This document shows positions 11,301 to 24,100 of a stretch of DNA of 64,000 nucleotides, piece by piece. The number at the start of each line of letters is the position of its first letter. Within the stretch, counting starts at the first letter, position 1. Position numbers and translations under genes: made by a program. The stretch is from Callosobruchus maculatus. Its lineage: Eukaryota > Arthropoda > Insecta > Coleoptera > Chrysomelidae. The notes below the pieces were generated by a model. It was not told the origin of the DNA and did not search any database. It worked only from the letters and a program-made list of their open reading frames with translations. The stretch is from assembly GCA_951848785.1 (NCBI GenBank), contig CATOUR010000029.1, positions 5,828,001 through 5,892,000 of the forward strand, read 5' to 3'.

Positions 11301-12549
11301 TTAATGCATTGCATTATTGAATTTCCACCCTATAGAATATTATAGTAGTAATAAATAGATAGAAAGTTCTCTTGTCTGCGTTTTCTCAGAATTGTGGGGG
11401 GAAATTTCTCCCATTCTGTCCCCATGGATCTGTGCCTAGGCAGATGGTGAAGACAGCTTAAGTGATGCCGAAAAATAATATTGCTGACTAATAAAAACAT
11501 AAGTTTATTATACTTCTAATTGTAAACATTTGCTAATGTATATACCAGTATTAAATTTGACGTGCAGTATATTATAAAAATAGGTAGTTACGGAAATATG
11601 CATTTTAACCTCTGATATAATATGATATGTTAATGGAGTTTCTGACACTTGTGCTTTTGTCTCTGTTCCATCATGCTTCACTGATCCAGCAATAAACCAC
11701 ATATACTTCGAGATAAACAACTACATTTGGGCTATTCCATGGCCTTTATTTTAATACAAAAAATTACATTGTTTGGCAACTGTTCCAGGTAAACAGGTTT
11801 TAGTTTTTTTGCTAACTAAAGAGTGACATGTAAGTTTTTCAATATTTCCATTTATGTTGCATCCCAAAATGAGATGTGGTATTCCTCTCATCTTGGGATT
11901 GCAGTAAATGACATTATTCACTCATTTTGGATCTGTTAACAATGTGAATGTTTTTTTTAGACCCTACTTTATTAAATTTTTTTTGTACTTTGAAGGTCAC
12001 AAGATGAATGAGTAGACAGTAAATTTTATCTTGGAAGTACATAACGTTTTTATGGATAGGCCAGTGAAGTACGATTGTATTATTATGTATAATCTATGTA
12101 GGATTGCATGGATAAGGATATTTAGAGACAATTAAATAACTAGCATAGTGTAATTAGTTTGTGTTGCATTCAAATTATTGATATAGTTTATATTTTATAA
12201 TAAAACTTGAACCATAATTACACTTTCGTATGAGTGCACATAGTATATAGTAGTATTATTTTTGAACTTGTTTGGAGGCTAATACAATCTTGTATTATAG
12301 AATACTCATACTTTTATCAAGATTGAGCTATTTCGTATGTCTGGAAACAGGGGCACCTAGTTTTTTTTATGTAGAATCCTCCAAAATTCGGTTGTCTGGA
12401 AACTTACAAGCAGGCCAAATAAAGAAATATTTTACTTTCACTTTCAGGAAGAGGAAGATGAGGATGATGAACCAAAATCCAAAAAATCCAAAACGAACAG
12501 CAAAGGAAAGACGCCAGTGAAAAACAACGCCAAGCAAAATAAAAAGTAA
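8399..12549 (+). CDS. Nucleoplasmin-like histone chaperone, 3' exons
   Basis: Two coding exons are visible: 8399-8664 (acceptor TTTTTAG, donor GTAAGT) and 12448-12549 (acceptor CTTTCAG, stop TAA). They join in frame. The first starts in codon phase 1, so earlier exons lie upstream, outside the window or unrecognised. The encoded segment DSVKIPIATLKAG and then VTFSLVKGSGPVHIVG is the second half of the nucleoplasmin core domain, closest to the insect Nlp type. An acidic tract (EEEMDDIEEEMPDDEEGEEGD, then EEEDEDDE) and a lysine-rich tail ending at the stop follow, as expected for a nuclear chaperone that binds histones and carries a nuclear import signal. The 3.8 kb intron holds a tandem duplication and two MITEs. 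Family assignment is firm; the exact paralogue is not. Confidence 0.88.
8885..9578. repeat. 347-bp tandem duplication in the Nlp intron
   Basis: Units 8885-9231 and 9232-9578 both begin AGGCTTTAGACAATTT and end ATAATTTAGTCAAC. I saw no difference between them, so the duplication is recent, or an assembly artefact. It is intronic and does not touch an exon. Confidence 0.9.
9579..10544. other. Intron sequence, nothing recognised
   Basis: Middle of the nucleoplasmin-like gene intron. It is AT-rich with no frame, terminal repeat or exon-like segment that I could support. Confidence 0.45.
10553..11089. mobile_element. Palindromic MITE with arms of about 120 bp
   Basis: The left arm (about 10560-10685, TTAGTGGAAAAGGTTTC...) is repeated inverted at about 10935-11060. 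Both arms carry versions of a CTGAAGA...GAAACGT motif, clearest at 10963-10991. The 9-bp word TTGTCAAAG is present at 10545-10553 and 11090-11098. It could be a target duplication of Mutator-like length, but the right copy sits about 28 bp beyond the arm. A short relative is nested in the Harbinger element at 32870-32990. Confidence 0.7.
11192..11438. mobile_element. 247-bp hAT-type MITE
   Basis: The ends CAAGGGTGGATCCA and (opposite strand) TAGGCACAGATCCA are imperfect inverted repeats of the hAT style. They are flanked by the 8-bp duplication GGCAGATG (11184-11191 and 11439-11446). G-runs lie near the left end (11215-11230). Non-coding, in the nucleoplasmin-like gene intron. Confidence 0.8.
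11447..12447. other. Intron sequence up to the last Nlp exon
   Basis: AT-rich, with no element ends or exons that I can defend. The small frames at 12272-12520 overlap the real last exon in a different frame and are not genes. Confidence 0.45.
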
Positions 12550-13587
12550 ATTTAAGACAAAAATGTCTAAAACCAATGGTTTATTTCTATCTTCTAAGCA
12601 TTAATCTTTTAATTCCATGTAATCTTTCATCGCAGGATTTTCATCCGATTTGTTACATGATTAATATCAGTAAGTGAACTGTTTTTGTTTCCATAGTTGT
12701 AGGCGAGATTATCTCGTTTCATCTCCGACATGTGTATTGTGAGCTCGTTTTTTATTCCAAGTGTAACTTTAATTTGTATGTGAGATATCTTTGAGCTGGA
12801 CGAGTTTTAGGTATTTATTTTCAAATTCAGTTGTATATACATACAATCTCATTAAAATAGTTTTTTTCTAACAAAATTGTTTTTTTCAATGCTTTCAATA
12901 GAGAAATACTTCTGTGGTATATGTCACTGTTAAAAATAAACATCCACAAGAAATTTGCCCTGTCAAAATAGGTGTAGTTATTAAATGTACCAAAAAGTAT
13001 CAGTCATCAAAACTTTGGTAGTCTTTTTTGATATTTAGTGATTGAAAGTACAGGATGTTTTCTAAATTGGGACTAAGCTAATATATAGTGAAACAGCAGC
13101 AAACAAGATTGAATAACTACCATTCACTATTGAAAAAGTGCAAGCGTTCTCTTGTCATTATTCTTAATGTAGGCTGAGATTGAAAAAAACTGATAAGAAG
13201 TGACAGAATAATTTCAATTCTGTATATGCCAGCGCCAAATATGCCGTTGTTGTTTTTGATGCCTAATTTGGCATTACTTCAACAAAACATTATGTTTATG
13301 AATACTTCACAGTCGCCAAAGATCCATTGACTGCGCAAATTATAAGATTTGTTGGTCAAATATGAAATGCATTGAAACCGAACATTTCCAAGTGCATCAT
13401 TTGGTCAACCAAAAATGTAAAGTCCTTTCACTTTGACCTGGTCCAAGGAATGACTGCGGTATTTACGCTATTCGCTTGATTTCGTCTGTAGTCGCCGATC
13501 GGGTCCGGTAGCCTTATTATGTAAAAATTCGCCACAAAGGTCGCTGAGCAGATGCCGAGCAACAGGTAGGTTATACGGCACGATTCA
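12550..13587. other. 3' UTR and spacer after the Nlp gene
   Basis: The first few hundred bases should be the 3' untranslated region. An AATAAA lies near 12934. The region 13435-13587 holds CG-rich words (GCCGATCGGG, GGTCGCTGAGC) that resemble the TIR element which follows, but no boundary could be set. Confidence 0.4.
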
Positions 13588-14843
13588 TGGCCGACTCTGC
13601 TCACTAGGCCGGAGTATTGAAATATGGCAACACTGAATAATCGGCCGAGCCTTTGTCATTAGTAATTCTTCCAGAGTAAAAAATAAGATTGGGAGGTGAT
13701 TTTTAATGTGTTTCTAATTATTTACCTGCACAAACGAAAGATAAAAAGATGCCTGCAAAGTGTGTAGTACCAGGTTGCACTAGCAATTGTGCTTCCAATA
13801 AAGGACATACCAAACATAACCTTCCAGAGTAAAACGAAGATTGGAAGGTGATTTTAATTGTGTTTCTAATTATTTACCTGCACAAACGAAACTATAAAGA
13901 TAAAAAGATGCCTGCAAAGTGTGTGGTATCAGGTTGCACTAGCAATTGTGCTTCCAATAAAGGACATAAACAGAAGTGTGTGAAAGGTATTCCTCGCAAG
14001 GGCTGGTTATAGTTATAAGAATAAAGACAATAAATTACAAACATTTCAAAGGTTAAGACATATTTTAAAGCACAATGTGGCACCTACAATTTCTGGACCT
14101 CCCAAATATCGCAGAAAAATACAGTTAATAGAACTCATCTGGGCATACCTACGAAAAGATTTGATAGTGAAAGGGAATTAAGACCAGCAAGAATGGCTTC
14201 ACAGTGACCTAATAGTGAATTTTTCTAGCTCAAGTGACAATTTACAAAGTAAATTGAGTGTTCATTAGCAATTGTGCTTCCAATAAAGGACATAAACAGA
14301 AGTGGGTGAACGGTATTCCTCGTATGGGCTGGTTATATTTATAAGAATAAAGACAATACTTTACAAACATTTCAAAGTCTTATCAGACCTATTTTAAAGT
14401 ACAACGTGGTACCTACAATGTTTTCTGGACCTCCCAAATATCATAGAAAAATACAGTTAATAGAACTCATCTGGGCATACCTACGAAAAGATTTGATAGT
14501 GAAAGGGAATCAAGATCAGCAAGAATGGCTTCACAGTGACCTAATAGTGAATTTTTCTAGCTCAAGTGACAATTTACAAAGTAAATTGAGTGTTCATTTA
14601 AGTGGAAGTGGCAGTAGGAAACAGGTTGCGTTTATTGTTATTTTGTAGTGTTTGACTACGATGAACCAGACATCAGATGTAAGTGGTATTAGTAGTAGTA
14701 GTGCTAAAAAGTATTTTATCAACCAAGATGAACTCTAATACATATAAAATGTAATAATTATTTTGAAACTATAGGCCCGCTATTTGACAGCTAAGCCACG
14801 TTGCCACATCTAAGTCTCCGGCCTAGTGTAGAGTCGGCCATGC
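13588..14843. mobile_element. TIR transposon remnant with THAP-like repeats
   Basis: ATGGCCGACTCT...CTAGGCCGGAG at about 13588-13618 is repeated inverted at about 14814-14843, with a shared GTGGCAAC-type word further in. Inside are three partial direct copies of one segment (about 13669-13822, 13823-14264 and 14265-14640). Two of them contain an ATG followed by codons for MPAKCVVPGCTSNCASNKGH, the start of a THAP-type zinc finger (C-x4-C spacing). Later parts of the copies carry stops, so no complete protein is encoded. THAP domains are common in P-type and other DNA transposases, so this looks like internally reduplicated transposase sequence. No target duplication was found. Confidence 0.6.
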
Positions 14844-15145
14844 TTAAGATCACCATACTCGGATTAATCTGAGCAATATTCGGATGAAGTTTGTGATTTG
14901 AAACATCACATCACTATTCGAAAGTGACAGATGTCAAGTTGACAGTTGTGTCCCTGTTTTCAAAATATAAACAAACACCTGAGATAAAACCGTTAAATAT
15001 GTGCAGTCAAAAGTAGCTGATACATTTTTCTTGGAAAAGCTGTGCCAAAGTAGTGGAATTTCTTTTCGCATTTCATATTTGTTCATTAACTCCAACAGCA
15101 AAAATACAAGTAGCTTTACAGTGGTTTTAAATTCACAGATAGACA

Positions 15146-18100
15146 ATGAATACAGATCCTGGACCTGGCTCCAGTTTATTCCAAAATACCGAATTAAACA
15201 TAAACAAATCTCAAAACGAGGAAGAGGAAGATGATTTAGAAGATCAAAAGAGAAGGAAAGAAGAGGTAAAGTATCCTGTGCAGTTATGCTTAGCTCCTTA
15301 CATCTACTCAGGATTTACAAGTTAAATACCCAGAGATCATTTACCTCATTGCGAGACAAGTGACCACTGGATAAAGACACAGCAGCCTGGAGCCTGTGTT
15401 TCATATTATGCTTAGTTTCCTTATATTAATAATAGTAAAGTATTGCTTTTTCTTAGCATGTATCAGATCTAATAAAATTGCATTAAAATTTCACCAGTAG
15501 GTTGACACTGTTAGAAAGGATAGTGCAAAACTCTGCCACCAATTTATTGTATTTGTATAATGTATACTTACATTTTGTATAATTTAAGCTTCAAAATTTA
15601 CTGGTAGCCAAGTTGGATGATTTCAACTTTGATGAAAGTACTATAAATTCCTCGACTAATGTCTCTACAGCGTCAAATGAGGATATTCAAAACAAATATA
15701 AATACACTTCTACACCAAATGAACAGTTGCAAGTACTATATGAAGTTAGGACTAGAGAACTCAGTAAATTGAAAGAAGAATATGATTTGTACAAAGTTGA
15801 AAAAGGCAAAGAAATAGATGCTTTAAAAAATAAATTAATCCTTGGTGAAGCTGAAAATTATCAATTGAAAATATCTTTAAAAAATGCTGAGAATCTTCTG
15901 GTGGAGAAAGTCACAAGTATAAATGAATTAAAAAATGAGTTGAATTTAGTACAAAACCAAGTAAAACAATATGAGAAACTTGTTGACGAGGTGAGTTATA
16001 TCATATCTTTTTCACATTGAATAATGTTATCACTGAACCTATAAATTTTACATTACTTATATAAACTGTTTTTATAATTTATAATATAAGTTTATTAACT
16101 ATTTGCATTTGAATCACTGCCAGAATCATTATAAATATTTGTTCAACTTAATCCTTAATTTTTAGTTGCGAATGGAAATATCAACTTATCAGACAACTCT
16201 GAATGACCTTCACATGGAAAAAATGACTGATACACCTCTGTCCAAAAAAATGAATGCTGAGGAGATTCAAAAAATCCATCAGGAGCAGATTTCAAAATTA
16301 GAAGTTCTGTTGGGTGATCAAACAAGAATATCTGAACAGTATGTAAGTGAATTATAGACTCGCCAATAATGTATCAAATATAGGGTGACCAATCGTCTGG
16401 AAAATCCTGGACATGTCCACTAATTCAAATTGGTAAAATGTCCGGAATTTGAGCCCCAATCGAAAATAGTTGGCACAAGATACAGCAAAATGAACGAAAA
16501 CAGCTAATGGGCAGATAAAAAAATCACAAAAATTGTAAAAATGTCTGGAATTTGAGCCCCAATCGAAAATAGTTGCCACAACAGTTAACGGCATGCAAAA
16601 AAAGTACTATTTTTGCTTGATGACCCATCTCTCTTCATTCATAGACCCCCTCAGTAAGTCAAGCATCCGGAATTGATCTAGGAAGTATATGGTCACCCTA
16701 ATCAAATACCTATAGTAATTATATAACTGATACTGAAGAATGCTATTTATATATTTTTTCAAATATAATAACCACCTTCAAGTATTTTGAATTATATGTG
16801 TGCCTATATTAATTAGAAAAAATGTATTCCAATTTAATTTTTGTACATTGTTGATTTTAGGCAAAAGAGATCAACAAGTTGAGGCAAGAATTGCAGAGGT
16901 TGGTAGATATAGAGTTGAATGATAAAAGTGCCATTAATGCATTAACAACAAACTTTGATAGTGCTCAGAAACAGTGTGAAGAACTCATAAACATCATTGA
17001 GGTATTAACTAATGAAAATCGACATCTTCAAGGTATGCTATTCAATTTAAATAGTTGGAATCATTTTATCTTCATATATACATGGTAACTTATTAGCAAT
17101 TTCTTTCAGAGAGACTCAATAGCAGTTTCCATTATAATCAATTAGGTACAGGAGAGCCAAGGAATTCTTTGGTAGGTAGTTTTTCATTTTTCAGCACTTT
17201 TAGTTTTTATGTATTTTTATAACTGTTCACTATAATGCCATTAGGGAGGTTTGTGGTAACTTGGCTCTTGACTTATACTCCAGGTCATTAAGACTTCCTC
17301 TGTGGAATGAGACTGAGCAAGCTGATCCTTAGCAGATATCTTTGATTTGGTGTTCTAATGAAGCACAAAAAAATCTCACATCTCACAACTTTTGATCGTC
17401 TTGAGATATAGAAGTTTAAAGGTAATGAAAATGCATCTGATATCTTAAGAACAAAGCTTATGTAATGCTTATGTGCATTCTCTACAAAGTCGTTCATCAT
17501 ATAAATTTTGTTCGTACGGCAAACCATTTAGAAATGTAGTGTGAAAAAGCGGGTGGGCATATTACTAACAAGTGAATGCTGTAAAATACTGCAGAGCTAT
17601 GACTATAAATGCAAATTTCTGAATTCTGTTAGTGTCAAAGATAACACTTTTATCAAAAATCGACATCTTCAAGGTATGCTATTCAATTTAAATAGTTGGA
17701 ATCATTTTATCTTCATATATACATGGTAACTTATTAGCAATTTCTTTCAGAGAGACTCAATAGCAGTTTCCATTATAATCAATTAGGTACAGGAGAGCCA
17801 AGGAATTCTTTGGTAGGTAGTTTTTCATTTTTCAGCACTTTTAGTTTTTATGTATTTTTATAACTGTTCACTATAATGCCATTAGGGAGGTTTGTGGTAA
17901 CTTGGCTCTTGACTTATACTCCAGGTCATTAAGACTTCCTCTGTGGAATGAGACTGAGCAAGCTGATCCTTAGCAGATATCTTTGATTTGGTGTTCTAAT
18001 GAAGCACAAAAAAATCTCACATCTCACAACTTTTGATCGTCTTGAGATATAGAAGTTTAAAGGTAATGAAAATGCATCTGATATCTTAAGAACAAAGCTT

Positions 18101-21100
18101 ATGTAATGCTTATGTGCATTCTCTACAAAGTCGTTCATCATATAAATTTTGTTCGTACGGCAAACCATTTAGAAATGTAGTGTGAAAAAGCGGGTGGGCA
18201 TATTACTAACAAGTGAATGCTGTAAAATACTGCAGAGCTATGACTATAAATGCAAATTTCCGAATTCTGTTAGTGTCAAAGATAACACTTTTATCAAAAA
18301 ACTGTAAAAAAAATTGTTTATGTATAAATAAATATAATATGAATAAGTTAAAACAAAAAATAGATTCTTTTCCACACCTTTTTTGCAGTAGAATGCAATG
18401 GTATCCCCAGTAGACCTAATCCATTTTTTTGTTCTTAGGATAAGTGCACCTGGTGCTACCAGCCCTATGTTTCTTTGCCTTCCTCTTCATCAGTTTGCAC
18501 TAGCACCTTGAAAAACATTAAGCTGACATGTTTTGCAGCTCTGTTGACAGGTTTAGGCTTGCCTGTCTATGACAATGACCACAAACTTTGGAGCATGGCA
18601 GCCCGATTTTTTACTTTCTCACTGTACACCACATCTCTTTTTTAGCTATGTATGGTGCTCCAAAAGCCGAAGTGACAGTCAGATACACCCAATTTATTAA
18701 GACTACACAAGTTAATAGACCTGTTAAATTGTTATCCCTTCCACCTACCAGTAAAGCAGTTTGACATCATATTATATCGGGTCTATTTTCAAGTACAGGT
18801 TTGGCTAGGAATTAATCTATAACCCGAAGAATGGAGAATATTTTTGAGACTAACAAATTGGGTAAAATCAATTTATACAGGGTGTCCCAAAAAATAGGGT
18901 CAAGCGGAAGTCCAGAGGTAGCACACCTAGATGTATCTGAATCACCCCCATATATGTTATGCAATTTTTTGTAGTTTCCGAGTTATGAATTTTTTTCTGA
19001 ATTTTAGAGAATTCTCTACCTCGACAACTTAAAACTGTTCCAAAAGAAAAATTAAAAGACTTTTCCAAATTCTCTTTTTTGCTAATTAATCTTTAAGAGT
19101 TTACTGTTCATACATAAAGGAATCGCCTTAGTAAATCTAATGAAAGTCATAAAAATTATAGTGTAAAGTAAAAAAATTTACGTTCTGTTAATTATGACTC
19201 AGATTTTCGACTCGCAATTAAAAATCTAAAGAGGTGATTTCATGATTTCCGTGCAGGTCTAAAAACTTCTTCAAACTCTCAGCTACCATAAACATTAAAA
19301 AAAGGAGTACTTAATGGGGCTACTTTGTCTCCAATCGAGCTTCGACGACAAGAGGTGGCGATTTCTTGAAATCAGCGATGGGACTTTAAATGAAACAATA
19401 ACTAAGTTTAGGGCGCTAATAGCCGAATGATTGTCAATGCCGCAATAAAAAACGTTCAGTGTGACCAGAATATCGATAGATGACCACCTGTGTCACTCTG
19501 CTAAGATTTTTTTTACATGTACGATTTCTTTTTTGGAAGTGGGAAATTGTAAAATGAGCAAACTTATCAAATTTCTTCACTAAGTTTATTAAATTTCACA
19601 AGAAATTTCCAAAAAGTCTACCTTCTTGTTCGATGCATAATCTATATCTTCTGAAAAAATTGTTTTTTAAATTAACAAAAGCTCTTCGATTGTTTTTATT
19701 GTTTCTTCAGCCTATGTTAATTTGTTGCGTAATTCGATGATGTTTCGACACTCTTTAGCATAAACTAGTTTTTTCTAGTAGTCCCAAACAAAAAACTCTA
19801 TCGGATTTAAGTCAGTTGACCGTGGCGGCCATTCAGTGGGTCCACCACGACCTATCAACTTCTTGCATAGTCTCTTGCAGAAAACAGCACCGTTAAATTC
19901 AGTTGTCTTGCTCTCAAGGTCCGTAGGAATAGCCAAGTAGTCAGACAACAGAAACAACACCAATCCAAACAAAAGCGTGTATCGTCTTAAAGCCGCAAAG
20001 ACAGAGAGACGACTGAATAAAGACAACGAAAACAACCTATGCAATGACACCTTTTGAAAAGACAACACAACTGTATCATAGCTATCTCTTTCTAACATCG
20101 CCATCGTTCACTGCGTTAGCGTTAGCCCTTATTGTTGGCGCTCAGGTAAAAACCGGTTTTGAAGAATGCGCTCCTGGTGGTTCTTTAGCAAGAAATAGGA
20201 TCTTTTTTTAAATAAATGTTTAATTTACGCAATGTTTTTAACGTTTATTATTGCGGTACTAACGCGTTAACATAAGTTATTGATGATTTGAAAAACGCAT
20301 CGCTAATTTCAAGAAATGTTCGCCTCTTGTCTTTGAAGGTCAATTGGAGCGAAATTAGCCCCATTAAGTACTACTTTTTTTCAATGAGTGTGATAGCTGA
20401 TAGTCTGGAAAAGTTTTTAGATCTGCATAAGAGTCATGAAATCACCTCTTTGGATTTTTAATTGCGAGTCGAAGATTTAAGTCATAATTATCAGAGCGTA
20501 AATTTTTCACTTTACACCAAGATTTTTATGACTTTCATCAAAGTTACGAAGCCGATTATTTTATGTATGAACAGTAAACTCTCAAAGATTAATTAGCAAA
20601 AAAGAGAATTTGGAAAAATCTATTAATTTTCTTTTGGAACAGTTTTAAGTGGGCAAGGTAGAGAATTCTCTGAAATTCAGAAAAAAATTCATAACTCGGA
20701 AACTACAAAAAATTGCATAACATATATGGGGGTGATTCAGATAGTTCTAGTTGTGCTCTATCTCTGGACTTCCGCTTGACACTATTTTTTGGGACACCCT
20801 CTATAGCTCTGCAGTATAATACAGTATTACCTATAAGGGATGCGCGCGCCTGCTTTTCCAAGCTATATTTCGAAAACGGGTGACCGTACGAACAAAAATT
20901 ATATGAACAATTTTGTAGAGAATGTTATTTTACCTAAGTTTTGTTATACATTCTTAACACGTCATGAGCTAGATTTTCGGGAAAAACTAATTTTCATGGC
21001 CTTTGACCTTCAATATCTCAAGACGCACAAGGGTAGGAATGTGAGAGATTTTTTTGTGCGTCATTAGAACATCAAAACGAAAGTCTGCAAAAATTTAGCG

Positions 21101-24100
21101 CGCTTGGTCCCCTTCTCTCCGCTTTATTGCCCTGGAGTATTCTTGGAATATTAAAGGTGATCAAATGATATTTGATGTGAAGAAAGGAAATGGTCACACA
21201 CTCAGACTTCAATTTTAAGCAATTTAGATATATCTAATAATTTTTCAAAAACTTTAAGTGGGGGCAAAATTAATGTGGTTGGGGTGGGGTTTGGTTTACT
21301 TCACCGACGATAAATATATATTTATTATATCTAAATATATTATTTATCATTGGTAGTTAACTTCAAAAATTTTAAGTATTGGTTTCTAAGACCAAGAGAT
21401 GTGGTTTGGATGCCGCGAAAATATTCGGGATGTAGGTGTTTGTAGCAAAAAGCATCCTCAAACTTCATTTTTTATCTTTCCCGAATTCACATTTCTTTTA
21501 GTTGCATTAAGAAAACTGTTTTGACCTCTGTATTGAATGCTTTCCACATTCCAGTTTTTCTTAGATAGTAATTCGAATATGCATGGGAAGTACAGAGTCA
21601 ACCTACTTGATGAATTTTTTTGTATTCTATCTTCAGGATAACTCTTTAGAACAACAGTTGGAGAGGCTAAAGCAAATGTTGGTGGATAAAGCAGTTCATG
21701 TGGACACTTTAAACATGAAATTGAAGTAAGTAAACATGAAGATATATGCATGTTATGTTAAGAGTACATGTTATGTTAAGAGTACATATATTGTTTTAGG
21801 AACTATGAAGAGTGTGTTAAAGAGTTAATAGAATTCCGTCAACTCAAGAATGATGCATTGAAAAAAGAACTTCAGGAATGTAGTAAGTGAGCCAACACCT
21901 AGATAGGGACAGAATCCCACAACACCCAATTCCCAATTTATTATTCATTAACCATGTTAACACTGGGGGTAGGTTCAGTTGTGGCCTATGCCAATTCAGA
22001 AAGGTGGTGCCAGAATAAATATACCTAATATATGGCCAATATTTTTTCGAATGTCACATCCTCCCTCCAAACAGAATATGTGCAAAACAAAACAGTTTGT
22101 TAACTTCTGCACAGCTACTTATCCAATTGATTTTATCATATCTTTATCAAATTAACGATAGCGTCCACTACCACCACGTTTTTCAATATTTAAATCGGTT
22201 TTTGGCCGTCCTAATTGTTTAATTTGCAGTTTCTCTTTCACCGACAGATTACTAAATACGCATATTTGTTACTATTATCAGCTTCTCATTATTTTATTAT
22301 TGAAATACTAATTTTTTAATGATTTTTCAAGCTACCGCTATTGCTACCTAATAACCTGTTCCCGTTTTTATTTCAGATAATCAGGAACATACAAAAATAT
22401 TGTTGTTACTTAGAAACGAAATGAACAATAATGAAAAATTACTACAGGATAAGGACAAACAAATATCAGCATTGAACTCGAACAATCGAGAGCTATTGGA
22501 GAAAATGGAAGCCATGATTTCTCAGACAAGAAATGACATACAAAATATAAGTTACAAGTATAATATACCACAGTTAGAAAAAATGGCTGAGGATTTTAAA
22601 AATGCTGAATTGCGTATTAAAGAACTTGAAGTGAGTGAAATTTGATCTAGATTTTATAGGTTTAAGAATTGATATATAATTTTATGTCTAGTATTTTCTG
22701 TTTCATAAATACTTTATATTTTAAGATTACATATTGCTCTCATGGTCAAATAACGACTGGCTATTTTCTATGATGAAAAAATATGAGGATAAAGACACTA
22801 TAACTGTTCTGTTGGTACCATATTATTATTATTATTGAATTGATTAATTTCTAGCTTGAAATTTCAGTGATTTTTTTTTTAATTTTGAAGTACAAACGTT
22901 ACTTCGAAAACTATGAAATTTTATTTGGAAACATCCACGTTTTCGTGTTTAAGGAGAAGCTATCTCAGTCCGAAGATAAACGGTTATCGCTTGTTCAAAA
23001 ACTCCAAAAGTTGGATAAAAAAGAATTGGAATCGGAAATGAAGAACTTAAAGTTACACCATGAGAAGGAGAAAACAAATCTAGAAAACCAGATCAAAAAA
23101 CTTCAAAACGATCTTGAGGTAGCTTCTACGGAAATGGAGAATTTGAAAAAATACATCAATGAATTGGTTGAAGAAAACGCAAAGGTTAAGCTGACGGTAA
23201 AGCAGCTGGAAGACACAAGAGGGAGTGCAGTGGATGGTATGTCATGCTTCTATAAGGTAGTCCCAGAAAAAGGACCTTACCATATATTGTGATTATATTG
23301 GTCCTATGTATTTTTCGGCACTACAGACAAATTCAATGTCAGAATATAGACGATATAAATACGTCAAAAATTTGCGCCTGAGGCAAAATAAGTAGGCTAA
23401 AAAGATCCTGACAGGGAGTTTGCTACCTTCCTGAATATTCTACATGGTTTCTATTGCTACAAATTGGTAAAATTGAAGCACGAACTTTCTATTTGAAAAT
23501 CAGTGCTGCCATCTCCAAGACGAATATTGCTATTACAAAACTTTCGGCGTATCTGTGGATAAACCTAGCTTCAAAACCTCGATTTCAGACTTCTACTGTC
23601 TATACAATTTTTGAGTATCACACATTTATTATTGATTTTCAGTCGTCTGTAATTCAATAATTTTTAAACTTGACCATTAATTTTTTTTAATTACGCCATA
23701 ATTTCGGATATGGTTCGCTGGTTATTACTATTGCCATTTGCGATTTCATTTTATAGGCTAAAAATATATAGGAGCAACAAATAGTCATAATATTGGTACA
23801 CGACCCGTAACATAAACATTAAATTGAGATTTGGAAACTAAAATGGATAACAAAATTAACTCTCAATTTTCTTTAAACAGAATTTAAGCTAACCATTCAA
23901 GATTTACGCAACCAACTGAATGATAAAGATCGTGAAATGAAAGTAACAGAAGAAAATTTCAGAAGGGCTGAAATTAAGTTGAAAAATATGGAAGACGCTT
24001 TAACCGAAGCCGATTCAGAGATTGCAGATAAAAAGAAAATCATTCGCGAACTTCAGGACGAATTGAATCGCATTTCGCAAAAGTCCCTCACTAAAGCCGG

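Larger units (their letters stand above)
17230..21140. repeat. Dispersed intronic repeat, three copies
   Basis: A segment of about 340 bp occurs at about 17230-17600, again at 17871-18241 (part of the tandem duplication), and inverted at about 20802-21140. Shared words on the common strand include CGTACGAACAAAA, TTTGTAGAGAATG and GAGATTTTTTTGTGC. The inverted copy abuts the right end of the foldback element at 20801. The frames across these copies have related translations but no recognisable domain, so I treat it as an unclassified repeat. Confidence 0.7.

Noticed and set aside
12272..12520. 82-aa plus frame and its minus partner
   Set aside because: Both are out of frame with the real last nucleoplasmin exon that starts at 12448.
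17288..18168. Two identical 79-aa minus frames
   Set aside because: They are identical because of the 641-bp duplication and lie in an intron repeat with no known domain.
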